From Thermococcus sp. 4557 (GTDB lineage: Archaea > Methanobacteriota_B > Thermococci > Thermococcales > Thermococcaceae): a DNA stretch of 64,000 nt. This document shows positions 15,886 to 24,773 of this stretch, one piece after another; the first letter of the stretch is position 1; every line of letters starts with the position of its first letter. The stretch spans positions 1,550,001-1,614,000 of the forward strand of contig NC_015865.1 in the NCBI RefSeq assembly GCF_000221185.1, given 5' to 3'. The position numbers and the translations under genes are program-made. The notes under the pieces were generated by a model. That model worked only from the letters and a program-made list of their open reading frames with translations, was not told the origin of the DNA and ran no database searches.

Positions 15886-17175
15886 ATGATAGACGAACTT
15901 ATTGGAATCCTCGAGCGCGAGAACGTGGAGTGGGAGCTCTACTGGGAGAGGGGCAGGGGAGGCTCCTTCAGGATAGAGCGCGAGAGACTTGAGCGCTCCC
16001 AGAGAAAGTTCCATTCGGGGATAGGCCTCCGCATCGGTTACAGGGGTAAACTCGGCTTCTCCTACATCACCGGGCTCGCCCACGACCGCGAAACGCTTGA
16101 AAGCTTTGTGAAAAGAACGATAAAGCTCGCGAAGATAAGCGAGGTGCCCTTTGCTGGGTTCCCCTCCGGGGAAAAGCCGCGCCCCGTCGGTGGACTCTAC
16201 GACAGGCTCATCGACGAGATTCCCTTTGAAGACGCCTATGCCCTCGCGGGCGACTTTGCATCCAGTATGGCGGAGCTCAAGGGTGAGGGGGTTACCCTCT
16301 CCGGCTCGCTGGCTTTCGGCGTCAACACCTACGGCGTTGCAAACTCGAACGGTGTTTTCCTCGAGGAGCGCTCCACGGGAATGAGCGTTTCCGCATACGC
16401 GGTTAAAGAGGGTGGGAGAACAGGAACCGGCTCGTACTATCAGTCGTACCGCTCGCTTCAGCCCTTTGAGGAGCTTGAGCGGGCTATAACCCTCGCCGTA
16501 GAGGAGGCGGAGCTGAGCGGAGCCGCCGGAAAGCTCGGGGGATACTCCGGCGAGCTGGTTCTCGAGCCGGAGGCATTTGGGGCGATCCTGGGCATTCTGC
16601 TAGAGAACCTCTACGGCGACAGCGTTTACTTTGGCAGAAGCAGGTTTTCGCGGCCCGGTGAGCATGCCGCCTCTGAGGAACTTACCGTCATCGACGACCC
16701 ATCGATCGAGGGCCTCCCAGGAAGCTACTCCTTCGACGGTGAGGGGACTCCCTCCAGAAGGACGGTTCTCGTTGAGGATGGCGTTCTGAAGTCCTTCCTT
16801 CTTGACCACACGTACGCCTCGTTTCTGAGCATGGAGAGCACGGGCAACGCGGTTCGGGACTTCAGAACAATGCCTCACATAGGGACGAGCAACCTGCTGG
16901 TCGAGCCGGGGAAGGAGAGCCTCCGCGACTTCGAGGGGATCGCGGTTAAAAAAGTCTTCGGCGAGCACACCGCCAACCCCGTCAGCGGCGACTTCTCGCT
17001 GACCGTTGAGCTGGGATACGTCGTGAGGAACGGGGAGCTTCGGCCCTTCAGGGACAACATGCTCGTTGGAAACGCCTTCGAGGTTCTGCGGTCGATCCTC
17101 GCAGTTGGGCGTGAAACTGTTCGCAGGGGTTCCTTCGTCTCCCCGAGGGTGCTGACGGTGGCTAGAATAGTGTGA
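15886..17175 (+). CDS. pmbA: TldE/PmbA-type non-catalytic subunit
   Basis: A 429-residue protein of the TldD/PmbA family without an HExxxH motif, hence the structural TldE partner of the upstream TldD. Family landmarks are the conserved DDPSIEGLPGSYSFDGEG segment near residue 270 and the late LTVELGYVVRNGEL strand pair. Together the pair encloses a peptide chamber that admits only unfolded short peptides. ATG 15886 is preceded by CCCCGGTGAACCG. Confidence 0.9.
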   Translation: MIDELIGILERENVEWELYWERGRGGSFRIERERLERSQRKFHSGIGLRIGYRGKLGFSYITGLAHDRETLESFVKRTIKLAKISEVPFAGFPSGEKPRPVGGLYDRLIDEIPFEDAYALAGDFASSMAELKGEGVTLSGSLAFGVNTYGVANSNGVFLEERSTGMSVSAYAVKEGGRTGTGSYYQSYRSLQPFEELERAITLAVEEAELSGAAGKLGGYSGELVLEPEAFGAILGILLENLYGDSVYFGRSRFSRPGEHAASEELTVIDDPSIEGLPGSYSFDGEGTPSRRTVLVEDGVLKSFLLDHTYASFLSMESTGNAVRDFRTMPHIGTSNLLVEPGKESLRDFEGIAVKKVFGEHTANPVSGDFSLTVELGYVVRNGELRPFRDNMLVGNAFEVLRSILAVGRETVRRGSFVSPRVLTVARIV

Positions 17176-17239
17176 AACAGCGGCCGCCGCGGTAACCTTT
17201 TATACTTTGCCATTGTAAAATGTATCCGGTGATGTTACA

Positions 17240-17902
17240 ATGGGTGCTCACGCTGTGGACTCGGTTCTCTTTGGGCTCAGACCCGGTGAGACAGTCCTGA
17301 TTGAGTACAGTGCGATTTCCTCCCCCGAGCTTCTCCTCTACCTCATCTGTCGCAGGTGCAGGGCCAGGGGGGCACCTATCATAATCGACGACATCTCCGA
17401 TGCCTTCGTGGAGAGTCTCGTTCGCCTGGACCTCATGGGGCTGGAGCTTGAGGACCTCAAGAATGCCCCTGTCATAAAGATAGGGGGCAGCAGAGATATC
17501 GGAAGCGTCTTTGGAAGGGTGGAGGTCGATAAGTACTCCCTCGATTTCAGGTACTACGATGAGATATACGAGAAGATAGTCCCGGAGGATGTTGTCTTCA
17601 ATCCTGTTCTGGGAATCCACAAGCTCTTTATCGCCCTTGATCGGCACGAGAGTATACGGCTGCTCCGCAACATCTCGACCTTCGTCGGGAAGAAGAGCCG
17701 CGTGGCGCTGTACCTCCTCAACGCGGATATGATGGAGAGGTATTTCCCGGAGCTGCTAGCTTTCTTCGAGGAAACCGCCAGCACGGTGCTCCGGTGGGAT
17801 TTCGAGGGCGGCAAATACAGGCTCCGTGTTATCAAAGCCTCGAACAGCTCTATAGTTGGTTCCACGGTTTCCCTGAGCTTCAGGGATATATCAAGACCAT
17901 AG
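17240..17902 (+). CDS. DUF257 family protein
   Basis: A 220-residue soluble protein of a family I know only from Thermococcales. The chain has a RecA-like alternation of strands and helices (PGETVLIEY near residue 15, GAPIIIDDISD near 47, VALYLLNADMM near 157) but no intact Walker A lysine. The equivalent loop, LRPGETVLIEYSA, lacks GK. A good promoter (CCTTTTATACTTTG, about 17196-17209) precedes it, so it is transcribed alone. Function is unknown. Confidence 0.8.
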   Translation: MGAHAVDSVLFGLRPGETVLIEYSAISSPELLLYLICRRCRARGAPIIIDDISDAFVESLVRLDLMGLELEDLKNAPVIKIGGSRDIGSVFGRVEVDKYSLDFRYYDEIYEKIVPEDVVFNPVLGIHKLFIALDRHESIRLLRNISTFVGKKSRVALYLLNADMMERYFPELLAFFEETASTVLRWDFEGGKYRLRVIKASNSSIVGSTVSLSFRDISRP

Positions 17903-17910
17903 TGTGAAGA

Positions 17911-17945
17911 TTTTTAAACCTCCTTCCTTATCACTTTTGGTGATA
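17911..17945 (+). promoter_or_regulatory. TATA box and Thermococcales Glycolytic Motif (Tgr operator)
   Basis: TTTTTAAA at 17911-17918 is followed by TATCAC-TTTTG-GTGATA at 17929-17945, an exact match to the TGM consensus TATCAC-N5-GTGATA bound by Tgr (TrmBL1). The predicted transcription start (about 17938-17941) falls inside the operator, downstream of the TATA box. By the established rule for Tgr, that position gives repression without maltodextrin and relief when sugar is present. The ATG follows at 17948, so the mRNA is nearly leaderless. Confidence 0.9.
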
Positions 17946-17947
17946 TA

Positions 17948-20116
17948 ATGAGGGCAGCCTTAGCTGTGATTCTGATGATGCTTCTGATACTGCCCCCCGC
18001 CGGGGCCTATGCGGTGCCCGAGCGGGACGTCATCTACCAGGTGATGGTTGACCGCTTCTACGATGGGAACCAGAGCAACAACGAGCCCTTCTACGACCCG
18101 ACCCACACCAGCTACCGCCTCTACTGGGGCGGCGACCTGGAAGGCCTCACCGAGAAGCTCGACTACATCCAGAGCCTCGGCGTATCAACGATATGGGTCT
18201 CCCCTCTCAACGACAACATCAACAGGATGGCGGCCGGAAGTGCACCGTACCACGGCTACTGGACGCGCGATTATAAACGCATAGATGAGCACTTTGGAAC
18301 CTGGGAGGACTTCAAGAGGCTCGTGCAGGAGGCCCGAAGGAGGGGCATCTGTATAATCGTCGATTACGTTCCCAACCACTCCAACCCGGCGACGGACGGT
18401 GAGTTTGGAGCGCTCTACGACAACGGCACCTTTGTAACCGACTACTACCGGGACACCAAGAACGCGACGGTGAACCCGTACACGGGCATCAGGGAGAACG
18501 TCTACCACCACAACGGCAACATATTCACGTGGGAGGGAATTCCCCTCAAGTACGCCAACCTCTTCGGCCTGGCCGACTTCAACCAGCTCAACCCCTGGGT
18601 CGATTCATACCTCACGGAGGGCGCGCTCCTCTTCGCCGACTCAGGGGCCTGCGGCTTCAGGATCGACGCCGTTAAACACATGGAACTCGGCTGGCTTGAG
18701 AGCCTCTACCTGCGCCTCTACTCCAGAGCCCCCCTCTTCATCTACGGGGAGTACTACTCCCTCTCGCCGGAAAGGAGCGACGACCTCTACGAGCTCTACC
18801 GCTACTCCAACGTCTCGCCGGTTCTCAACATACCTATAAGGGAGGACATAGTGAGGACCTTCGGCTTCGTGGGAAGCCTCGAAACCCTCTCCAGAACGCT
18901 TGAGGGTTACTACTCTCTCTTTGTCTATCCTAACAAGCAGCTGAACTTCCTCGACAGCCACGACCTCGTCCGCTTCCTCAACGCGGCAAAGCGGGACGAC
19001 GCGGTGGAGCGCTTCCACATGGCTCTGGCACTGACGATGACCCTGCCAGGGATTCCGGTGATATACTACGGCGACGAGAGCTACCTCGTGAGCAGGGACG
19101 GGAAGGGCGACCCGTACAACCGGCCGATGATGGCCTTCAACAACACCACCGAGGCGGCGGGGATAATCAGAACCCTGGCGGAGCTGAGAAAGACCAACGA
19201 TGCCCTGGCCTTTGGAGACTTCAGGACCCTCTATGCCAACTACTCCGTATGGGCCTTTGAGAGAACCTTTGGAAGCCATAAGCTTCTAGTTGTCATGAAC
19301 AAGGGCTCGCCCGTCAGTCTGACCCTCAACCTCAACTGGCCCGACGGAACTTACCGCGATGCCCTGGCCGGCGCTCAGATGAGCGTTTCGAATGGAAAGG
19401 CATTCCTGGAACTCCTGCACAACAGCTTCTACGTCTTCCACATCGAAGGGGAGCAGAAAGAACCCCTCATAGGCTCGGTGACCCCTTACATCGCCCAGCC
19501 CGGCCAGAGAATCCTTATAGGTGGAGCCGGCTTCGGCTCCTCAGGAAGGGTCATCATCGGCGGCGTCGATGCGAGGGTTCTCTCGTGGAATTCGACCGAG
19601 ATACTCGTCGAGGTTCCCGAGGTGAAGACTGAGAATGCCTGGCTCGACGTCGTGGTCGAAACCGGGGGAAAGGCCAGCGAACCGGCAAAGCTGCGCTACT
19701 ATTCGGGGAACGACCTTCCAGCGCTTATAGCCATCAACGCCACAAACCTCACCGGGAGGCTCTGGATTAAGGGTAGCCTCCCGGAGCTCGCTGAACCGAG
19801 GCCCCTGTTTAAATCCTCGACGGGCTACTACTTCACCGTTGCCCCTCTCCCCAACGGAACGGCCTTCTCTGTGGAGCTCTACACTGGTTCACCATGGGGG
19901 GAGCTTGAACCGCTCAACGTGACCCTCTACGGCTTCGTGAACTCCACGGTTGTGGTTCTGAGGGATGAGCCTCCCATCGTTGAAACCGAAACGGCTCCAG
20001 CGATGCCAACGACGACGATAGTCCACAGGCCAATTGGAGAGAATCCCCTCCCCTACGTCCTCGCCGCCCTCCTTCTGCTCGGGGCGGCCCTGATAATCTG
20101 GAAGAAAAGGGGTTAA
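17948..20116 (+). CDS. Secreted, membrane-anchored GH13 enzyme, CGTase-like
   Basis: Acts on starch-type glucans outside the cell. A signal peptide (1-22) precedes a GH13 barrel with DYVPNH (139-144), GFRIDAVKH with nucleophile Asp240, GEYY with acid/base Glu268 and FLDSHD with Asp339. A beta C-domain and an IPT/TIG domain (about 487-575, GSVTPYIAQPGQRI) follow, as domain D does in cyclomaltodextrin glucanotransferases. No starch-binding CBM20 is obvious; instead there is a distinct 100-residue domain and a C-terminal anchor (about 700-718). 722 residues. It may make cyclodextrins or maltodextrins; a maltogenic amylase is the alternative. A Tgr site controls it. Confidence 0.9.
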   Translation: MRAALAVILMMLLILPPAGAYAVPERDVIYQVMVDRFYDGNQSNNEPFYDPTHTSYRLYWGGDLEGLTEKLDYIQSLGVSTIWVSPLNDNINRMAAGSAPYHGYWTRDYKRIDEHFGTWEDFKRLVQEARRRGICIIVDYVPNHSNPATDGEFGALYDNGTFVTDYYRDTKNATVNPYTGIRENVYHHNGNIFTWEGIPLKYANLFGLADFNQLNPWVDSYLTEGALLFADSGACGFRIDAVKHMELGWLESLYLRLYSRAPLFIYGEYYSLSPERSDDLYELYRYSNVSPVLNIPIREDIVRTFGFVGSLETLSRTLEGYYSLFVYPNKQLNFLDSHDLVRFLNAAKRDDAVERFHMALALTMTLPGIPVIYYGDESYLVSRDGKGDPYNRPMMAFNNTTEAAGIIRTLAELRKTNDALAFGDFRTLYANYSVWAFERTFGSHKLLVVMNKGSPVSLTLNLNWPDGTYRDALAGAQMSVSNGKAFLELLHNSFYVFHIEGEQKEPLIGSVTPYIAQPGQRILIGGAGFGSSGRVIIGGVDARVLSWNSTEILVEVPEVKTENAWLDVVVETGGKASEPAKLRYYSGNDLPALIAINATNLTGRLWIKGSLPELAEPRPLFKSSTGYYFTVAPLPNGTAFSVELYTGSPWGELEPLNVTLYGFVNSTVVVLRDEPPIVETETAPAMPTTTIVHRPIGENPLPYVLAALLLLGAALIIWKKRG

Positions 20117-20691
20117 ATCTGTTCGAGAAGCTTCTTTCTCTTTTCTTCGTACTCTTCGGCGCTTATAACGCCCATGTCGTAGAGCTCCTTGAGCTTCTTC
20201 AGTTTCTCCATAGGGTCTTCCTTCTTCTCCACCGCCGGCTGGTGCTGGACGGTGGCCCCGGCCGGGGCAAAGCGGGTCACGAGCTCCTCCGGCTTCTTCA
20301 GAACCCACGTCTCGTGGGTCAGGCCCTTCTTGACCTCTATCGTCACGGGCTCGACGGCTATCGCGTTCAGAGCATCCTTTATGGCGTTTATCGTCTTCCT
20401 CGCCTGCTCCTTGTTCATCCAGCCGAGCTTGAGCCTTATGTTCTCCTCACCCTTTATGAGGAACTCGGAGGATATGACGCCCAGCTCAACGGTGACCTCC
20501 TCAAGCTTCTGATACGGTATGGCCTTTATCTCGTACCTCCCCAGGATTTTCTCGTCGAGGTAGATTATCCTCCTGTTCGTGATGATGAGCCACTTCGGCT
20601 TCTCCACACTTATCTTCTTGCGGACTGTGAACAGAACATCCTCGTTCGGTTCAAGGTGCCTCAAAACGGACTTTGGAAGGTTGTTACCCAT
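20113..20691 (-). CDS. PH-like and SHOCT domain protein
   Basis: A 192-residue soluble protein. Residues 10-120 read as a bacterial-type PH domain (VLFTVRKKISVEKPKWLIITNRRIIYL, quoted in part: WLIITNRRIIYLDEK). The last 32 residues are a SHOCT helix-turn module (LKELYDMGVISAEEYEEKR). SHOCT tails usually mediate oligomerisation. ATG 20691 follows GGAGGTGAGAGT. It is the last gene of the six-gene MoxR-type operon; its stop overlaps the stop of the convergent GH13 gene by 4 bp. Its job in the operon is unknown. Confidence 0.82.
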   Translation of the reverse strand: MGNNLPKSVLRHLEPNEDVLFTVRKKISVEKPKWLIITNRRIIYLDEKILGRYEIKAIPYQKLEEVTVELGVISSEFLIKGEENIRLKLGWMNKEQARKTINAIKDALNAIAVEPVTIEVKKGLTHETWVLKKPEELVTRFAPAGATVQHQPAVEKKEDPMEKLKKLKELYDMGVISAEEYEEKRKKLLEQI

Positions 20692-20696
20692 TACTC

Positions 20697-21563
20697 TCAC
20701 CTCCTTATTCTTCGTCCTCGGTGTATATTAACCTTCTCTTTTTCCACCCGGTAGAGCAGGAAGAGGGTCCCCTGGTCGACGCTTTCAATAAGGGGGCTCA
20801 GGACTTCTTCCCTTTCTCCCGTTCTGAGGAGGACCCTCCTTGGTCTCTCCCCCGTTTCGGCCTCCAGTCTCACGGTCTCCCACTCGAAGCCCATGGAGCG
20901 GCTCACCGGCAGGGTCAGCGTCCTTTTTGAGGTCTGGATAACCACGCTCCCGTTGAACGGGGGGGTTTCCACTGCAACGACCACCCTCCTGTGGTCCCCG
21001 CTTTCGATGGAGGAGTATGCGACGACCAGCCCCACCGTGAGGAGAATCAGCGGCAGCAGAGAGCCGGCCGCCGAGATTCCCAGGCGGCCGCCCAGCCAGA
21101 AGACCGCCAGGGAGAGAACGAACGCAGCCAGCAGGAAGAGAAGGCCGTAGAGCAGTGTCTTCTTCCCAACTTCCCCCCCGCCCAGCTCATTAAGAACGCC
21201 CTCCCACTCCTCGGCGGTCTCCACGTAGTCCGCGGTGATTCCCAGGGCGACGAGGGCGAATATCGGGAGCACCGATGAGAAGTACGGGCTGGCCAGTATT
21301 GCCTCCCCCAGGTTCCGGTAGGCTTCGGGAAATGCCACGGGCAGGAACTGCGACGCCCCGATAGCGTACGGGGCCGCGTAGAGGGTCATCGAGAGGGAGA
21401 CGGCCCTGCTGGCAGAGCCGCTGGATAGAAAGACCCCCAGCAGGATAGCCGCGAGCGCGGCGGGAAGTGCGTAGCCGCTCACCCCGGCGACGCTGGAATA
21501 CGCCAGCGCGGTCAGGGCCGCCGCGGGAAGAACAACCGCGAATTTTGCGAGGGTGAGGCTCAT
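20697..21563 (-). CDS. Membrane protein of the MoxR-DUF58 operon
   Basis: A 288-residue protein with about six hydrophobic segments in the first 190 residues (for example FAVVLPAAALTALAYSSVAG and LLYGLLFLLAAFVLSLAVFW) and a 90-residue beta-rich C-terminal domain. Its ATG at 21563 overlaps the stop of the DUF58 gene (ATGA). An upstream extension of the frame to 21803 is only the antiframe of DUF58 and has non-natural composition. No known family recognised; context suggests a component of a MoxR/DUF58 membrane complex. Confidence 0.8.
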   Translation of the reverse strand: MSLTLAKFAVVLPAAALTALAYSSVAGVSGYALPAALAAILLGVFLSSGSASRAVSLSMTLYAAPYAIGASQFLPVAFPEAYRNLGEAILASPYFSSVLPIFALVALGITADYVETAEEWEGVLNELGGGEVGKKTLLYGLLFLLAAFVLSLAVFWLGGRLGISAAGSLLPLILLTVGLVVAYSSIESGDHRRVVVAVETPPFNGSVVIQTSKRTLTLPVSRSMGFEWETVRLEAETGERPRRVLLRTGEREEVLSPLIESVDQGTLFLLYRVEKEKVNIHRGRRIRR

Positions 21564-22813
21564 CTTATCTCCCCCAGAAGCCTGGTTACTATCCTGCCGG
21601 TTTCCTCCTCGCCGGGCAGCCAGCGGACGACGTAGGCTCCGGTTTTCTCCAGGTCCTCCATTATCGCCCTCTTCTCCATCTCCATCAGCGTCCCTGTCCC
21701 CGGGTCGAGGGTCGGATAGACCGAGATGTCTATCACCATGGGCCTCGTCCTGCCCCGCCCCATGGCCCTCACGGTGAGCAGTCCCCTCCTCGTCTCGGCC
21801 CACGTTCCCTCCAGGATGTTGGAGACGTAGACCACAAGGGGGGTGTACTGGATGAGTATCCTCCTCAGCCTCTCCACCGCGTCGTCGAGCCTTTCCTCCC
21901 CGGTTTGGACCCTCTCAAAGCTCATCATGGCTCTAACGATTTCGTGGAGCTGTCTGGGCCCTGTGGCAGGTGGAATGAACTTTCCCGCTCCCAGCAGATA
22001 GAGCCCCACGTGGTAATCCTTTCTCAGGAAGCGGTGGGCCATGGAGGCCACGAGGTTCATGGCGTGCTCGTAGGGGCTCTCGCTCTCCTTTCCTATCTTC
22101 ATCGCCTCCCGGGCGTCCACAATGAAGAGCACGGTCTTCTTTCCTTCCCTCTCGAACTCGTTGACGAGCACCTCCCCCATCCTCGCCGTTGCCTTCCAGT
22201 TTATGAGCTTCATTGGATCCCCCGTCTGGTAGCTCCTTATCTCCTTGAAATCCGTTGAGATGGGCCCCCTTATGGAGTAGCTCGTCTCCGGAACGCTTAT
22301 CCTGGCCTTTCTCCGGGTTTCAATCACCGATACCTCTCTCAGCACCCTGGGAACGGCCCTTATCCTCAGCTCCTCCCCGTAGAGCCCCCAGAGATAGCGG
22401 GTCCCAAGGGGACTCCTTGTGGTCACCTCGCTCCTGGGCAGGGTGTAAACGCCCCTGAGGACGGGCTTTATCCTGTACGTGTATTCAACCCGCAGTAGCC
22501 TGGGCCCCTTGAAGAACACCCCGACGCTGCTGCCCCCCGTCAGCGCCACGCTCCCAGGCAGGGGGTCCCTGACGACCACTATGCCCATGCCGCGTTCGAC
22601 CGTGACGTGCACCCTGACCTCGACCTCCTCGCCGAGCCGCACCTCCCTCCGGGATATCCTTCTCACCACTGTTATGCCCTTCGGCGGTTCGATCAGCGTT
22701 CCCAGGGCCAGGATTGATAGGGGCACCGTGGCCAGGCCTATCATCCCCGGGGAGAGAAAAAGCGTCCCCAGGAGGAGTGCCCACAGGAGGTAGCCCGTCA
22801 GGTTCTTCCTCAT
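21560..22813 (-). CDS. DUF58 domain protein (vWA-like)
   Basis: A 417-residue protein. Two hydrophobic segments (about residues 7-40) are followed by a beta-rich domain (SRREVRLGEEVEVRVHV) and then the DUF58 core near residues 205-260, with the signature EIRSYQTGDPMKLINWKAT, VNEFEREG and the MIDAS-like VLFIVDARE. DUF58 proteins are found with MoxR ATPases and transglutaminase-like membrane proteins, thought to assemble or mature surface complexes. Its stop overlaps the next gene and its start overlaps the MoxR gene by 4 bp. Confidence 0.9.
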   Translation of the reverse strand: MRKNLTGYLLWALLLGTLFLSPGMIGLATVPLSILALGTLIEPPKGITVVRRISRREVRLGEEVEVRVHVTVERGMGIVVVRDPLPGSVALTGGSSVGVFFKGPRLLRVEYTYRIKPVLRGVYTLPRSEVTTRSPLGTRYLWGLYGEELRIRAVPRVLREVSVIETRRKARISVPETSYSIRGPISTDFKEIRSYQTGDPMKLINWKATARMGEVLVNEFEREGKKTVLFIVDAREAMKIGKESESPYEHAMNLVASMAHRFLRKDYHVGLYLLGAGKFIPPATGPRQLHEIVRAMMSFERVQTGEERLDDAVERLRRILIQYTPLVVYVSNILEGTWAETRRGLLTVRAMGRGRTRPMVIDISVYPTLDPGTGTLMEMEKRAIMEDLEKTGAYVVRWLPGEEETGRIVTRLLGEIR

Positions 22814-23784
22814 CTTCCTTCCACCCCTTTGGGAACGGGGGTCTTTTCCAGGGCTTCCATTATGACGTCCTCGCCCCTGATGCCCTCGAAGGAGTACTCC
22901 GCCCTGATGACGACCCTGTGGGCCAGGGCATCGATGGCGAAGGCCTTGACGTCGTCCGGGAGAACGTAGTCCCTGCCCTCCAGAAGGGCGTTTGCCTTTG
23001 CCACCTTCATCAACGCGATTCCGCCCCTGGGGCTCGGGCCGGCCTCCACCCGGGAATCCGCCCGGGCGTTCCTCACGAGCTCCGAGATGTACCTCACGAT
23101 GTCCCTGCTGGTGAAAATTCTCTCCTCCACGAGGTCCTGGATTCTTACGAACGTCTCCCTGTCGATCATAGGTTCCATGTCGGCGGTTGGGTCGTCCTTT
23201 CTCCAGCTCAAACGCGCTTCGAGGATCGCCATCTCATCTTCCAGGCTCTTGGGATAGCCCACGCGCAGCCTGAGGAGGAACCTGTCGAGCTGGGCCTCGG
23301 GGAGGGGGTATGTTCCCTCGAACTCTATCGGGTTCTGTGTTGCGATGACGAAGAACGGCCGCTCCAGGGGGAAGGTCTCACCCTCTATGGTCACCTGCCG
23401 CTCCTCCATCGCCTCGAGCAGAGCGGACTGGGTCTTTGGTGGAGCGCGGTTGATTTCGTCCGCCAGAAGGACGTGGGTGAAGATCGGTCCCTTTATGAGC
23501 TCGAACGTTCCAAGGTTCTGGCGCCACACCTTCGTTCCCAGTATGTCCGCGGGAAGCAGGTCCGGGGTGAACTGAACGCGGGTGTATTTCAGGCCCAGGA
23601 CCCTCCCAAAGGCTTTGGCCAGGAGTGTCTTCCCCAGGCCGGGGTAGTCCTCAAAGAGGACGTTCCCGTTGACGAGAGCCGCCGCCAGGGTCTTCCTTAT
23701 GACTTCCTCGTTGCCGATGTAGACGGTTGAAATTCTCTCCACAATCTCTTCAAGCTTCTTGGAGGCTTCCTCAATCTCGGTCAT
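22810..23784 (-). CDS. MoxR-family AAA+ ATPase
   Basis: A 324-residue AAA+ chaperone-like ATPase. Walker A is EDYPGLGKTLLA near residues 46-57. Walker B is HVLLADEINRAPPKTQ, the sensor segment is ATQNPIEFEGTYPLPEAQLDRF, which is diagnostic for MoxR, and a helical lid domain follows with SPRGGIALMKVAKANAL. MoxR ATPases work with DUF58/vWA partners to activate or insert metal or protein partners. ATG 23784 overlaps the upstream stop. It is the ATP-driven centre of this operon. Confidence 0.93.
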   Translation of the reverse strand: MTEIEEASKKLEEIVERISTVYIGNEEVIRKTLAAALVNGNVLFEDYPGLGKTLLAKAFGRVLGLKYTRVQFTPDLLPADILGTKVWRQNLGTFELIKGPIFTHVLLADEINRAPPKTQSALLEAMEERQVTIEGETFPLERPFFVIATQNPIEFEGTYPLPEAQLDRFLLRLRVGYPKSLEDEMAILEARLSWRKDDPTADMEPMIDRETFVRIQDLVEERIFTSRDIVRYISELVRNARADSRVEAGPSPRGGIALMKVAKANALLEGRDYVLPDDVKAFAIDALAHRVVIRAEYSFEGIRGEDVIMEALEKTPVPKGVEGR

Positions 23785-24773
23785 GGCTTCCACCCCATCA
23801 GGTCCCTCAATCCTTCAAAAACTTCCTCCACAATCCTCTTTCTCCTCTCGAGCTCGGCCCTCTCATAGCGCCGCCTTATCCAGAGCGGCATGAGGGGGGA
23901 GACCTTTTTTCCCTCGTAGTCCGCCACCTTCGAGATGAGCGCTCCGAACTCCTCCCTGTCCCCGAAGAGCCTCGCACCGTAATAGGTCACGAACGCCACC
24001 AGCGGTCCCCTCCTGCCGCGCACGACGAAATCTTCAACTGCTTTTCTAGCCTCCATCATCTCGGGACCCAGCCTCTCCAGCGTTTTTGCCTCGTGCCTCC
24101 GCCACTGCTCGAGGAGGTAGCGCTCCGGGTCATGCCCCGCCACGTGGGAGTACACCATCGATCCGGCCAGAAAGACCCCCAGGACGAGCACCAGCCACTC
24201 CCCGTAGAAGACCAGCTCCGGATGGCTCTCGCTGAGTTCCCCTCTGACGGAAACGTAAAGGCCCAAAACGCCGCCGAGGGTACCTATTCCAAGCAGGTTC
24301 CTCTCGATGACCTCCACCCAGGGGTACCTCTCGACGAGTTCTGAGGCGGCGTAGCCGAGCAGGAACGCGGCCCCGGCGTAGCTGAAGACGCTTCCGTAGG
24401 CCATCAGCTGGGGCGTTCTGGACAGACCGTAGAGTGCCAGGAAGACCCCAACCCCCCTAACGACCCTGGCCCGCTCCTCCAGATTCGGCGCGGTTAGTGC
24501 GACCCCAGCGCCGAATGAAATCAGGGCCAGCGGGATGCGCCACTCCGGGATCGGGATGAGAAGGGCCGCGGCCGAGAGGCCGAGCGGCACGAGAAGCCCG
24601 GCGAGGAGCTCCCTTCCCAGTCCCTTCGCCACCTCACGCGCCGCCATGAACAGCGCTAAAATTACCGCGGGCCCCTTGATGGCGCTGAGGGGCTCCGCCC
24701 ATGGTGAAAGGGCGTAGATGAGGGCAACCGCCCCGAAGTAAATGCCTATCCTTCCCCAGTTGAGCTTAAACAA
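23781..24773 (-). CDS. Multi-pass membrane protein of the MoxR operon
   Basis: About 330 residues with eight or so hydrophobic segments in the first 230 (IGIYFGAVALIYALSP; AVILALFMAAREV; LVLVLGVFLAGSMVYS), then a basic cytoplasmic tail of about 100 residues (RRRYERAELERRKRIVEEV). I place the start at TTG 24773, since GGAGGTG stands six bases before it; a TTG at 24788 has no such site. The start overlaps the end of the transglutaminase-like gene by 8 bp. No family recognised. Confidence 0.75.
   Translation of the reverse strand: MFKLNWGRIGIYFGAVALIYALSPWAEPLSAIKGPAVILALFMAAREVAKGLGRELLAGLLVPLGLSAAALLIPIPEWRIPLALISFGAGVALTAPNLEERARVVRGVGVFLALYGLSRTPQLMAYGSVFSYAGAAFLLGYAASELVERYPWVEVIERNLLGIGTLGGVLGLYVSVRGELSESHPELVFYGEWLVLVLGVFLAGSMVYSHVAGHDPERYLLEQWRRHEAKTLERLGPEMMEARKAVEDFVVRGRRGPLVAFVTYYGARLFGDREEFGALISKVADYEGKKVSPLMPLWIRRRYERAELERRKRIVEEVFEGLRDLMGWKP

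Noticed and set aside
21564-21803. N-terminal extension of the operon membrane protein
   Set aside because: The 80 added residues are Gly/Arg/Asp-rich antiframe of the DUF58 gene; ATG 21563 overlaps the DUF58 stop as expected.
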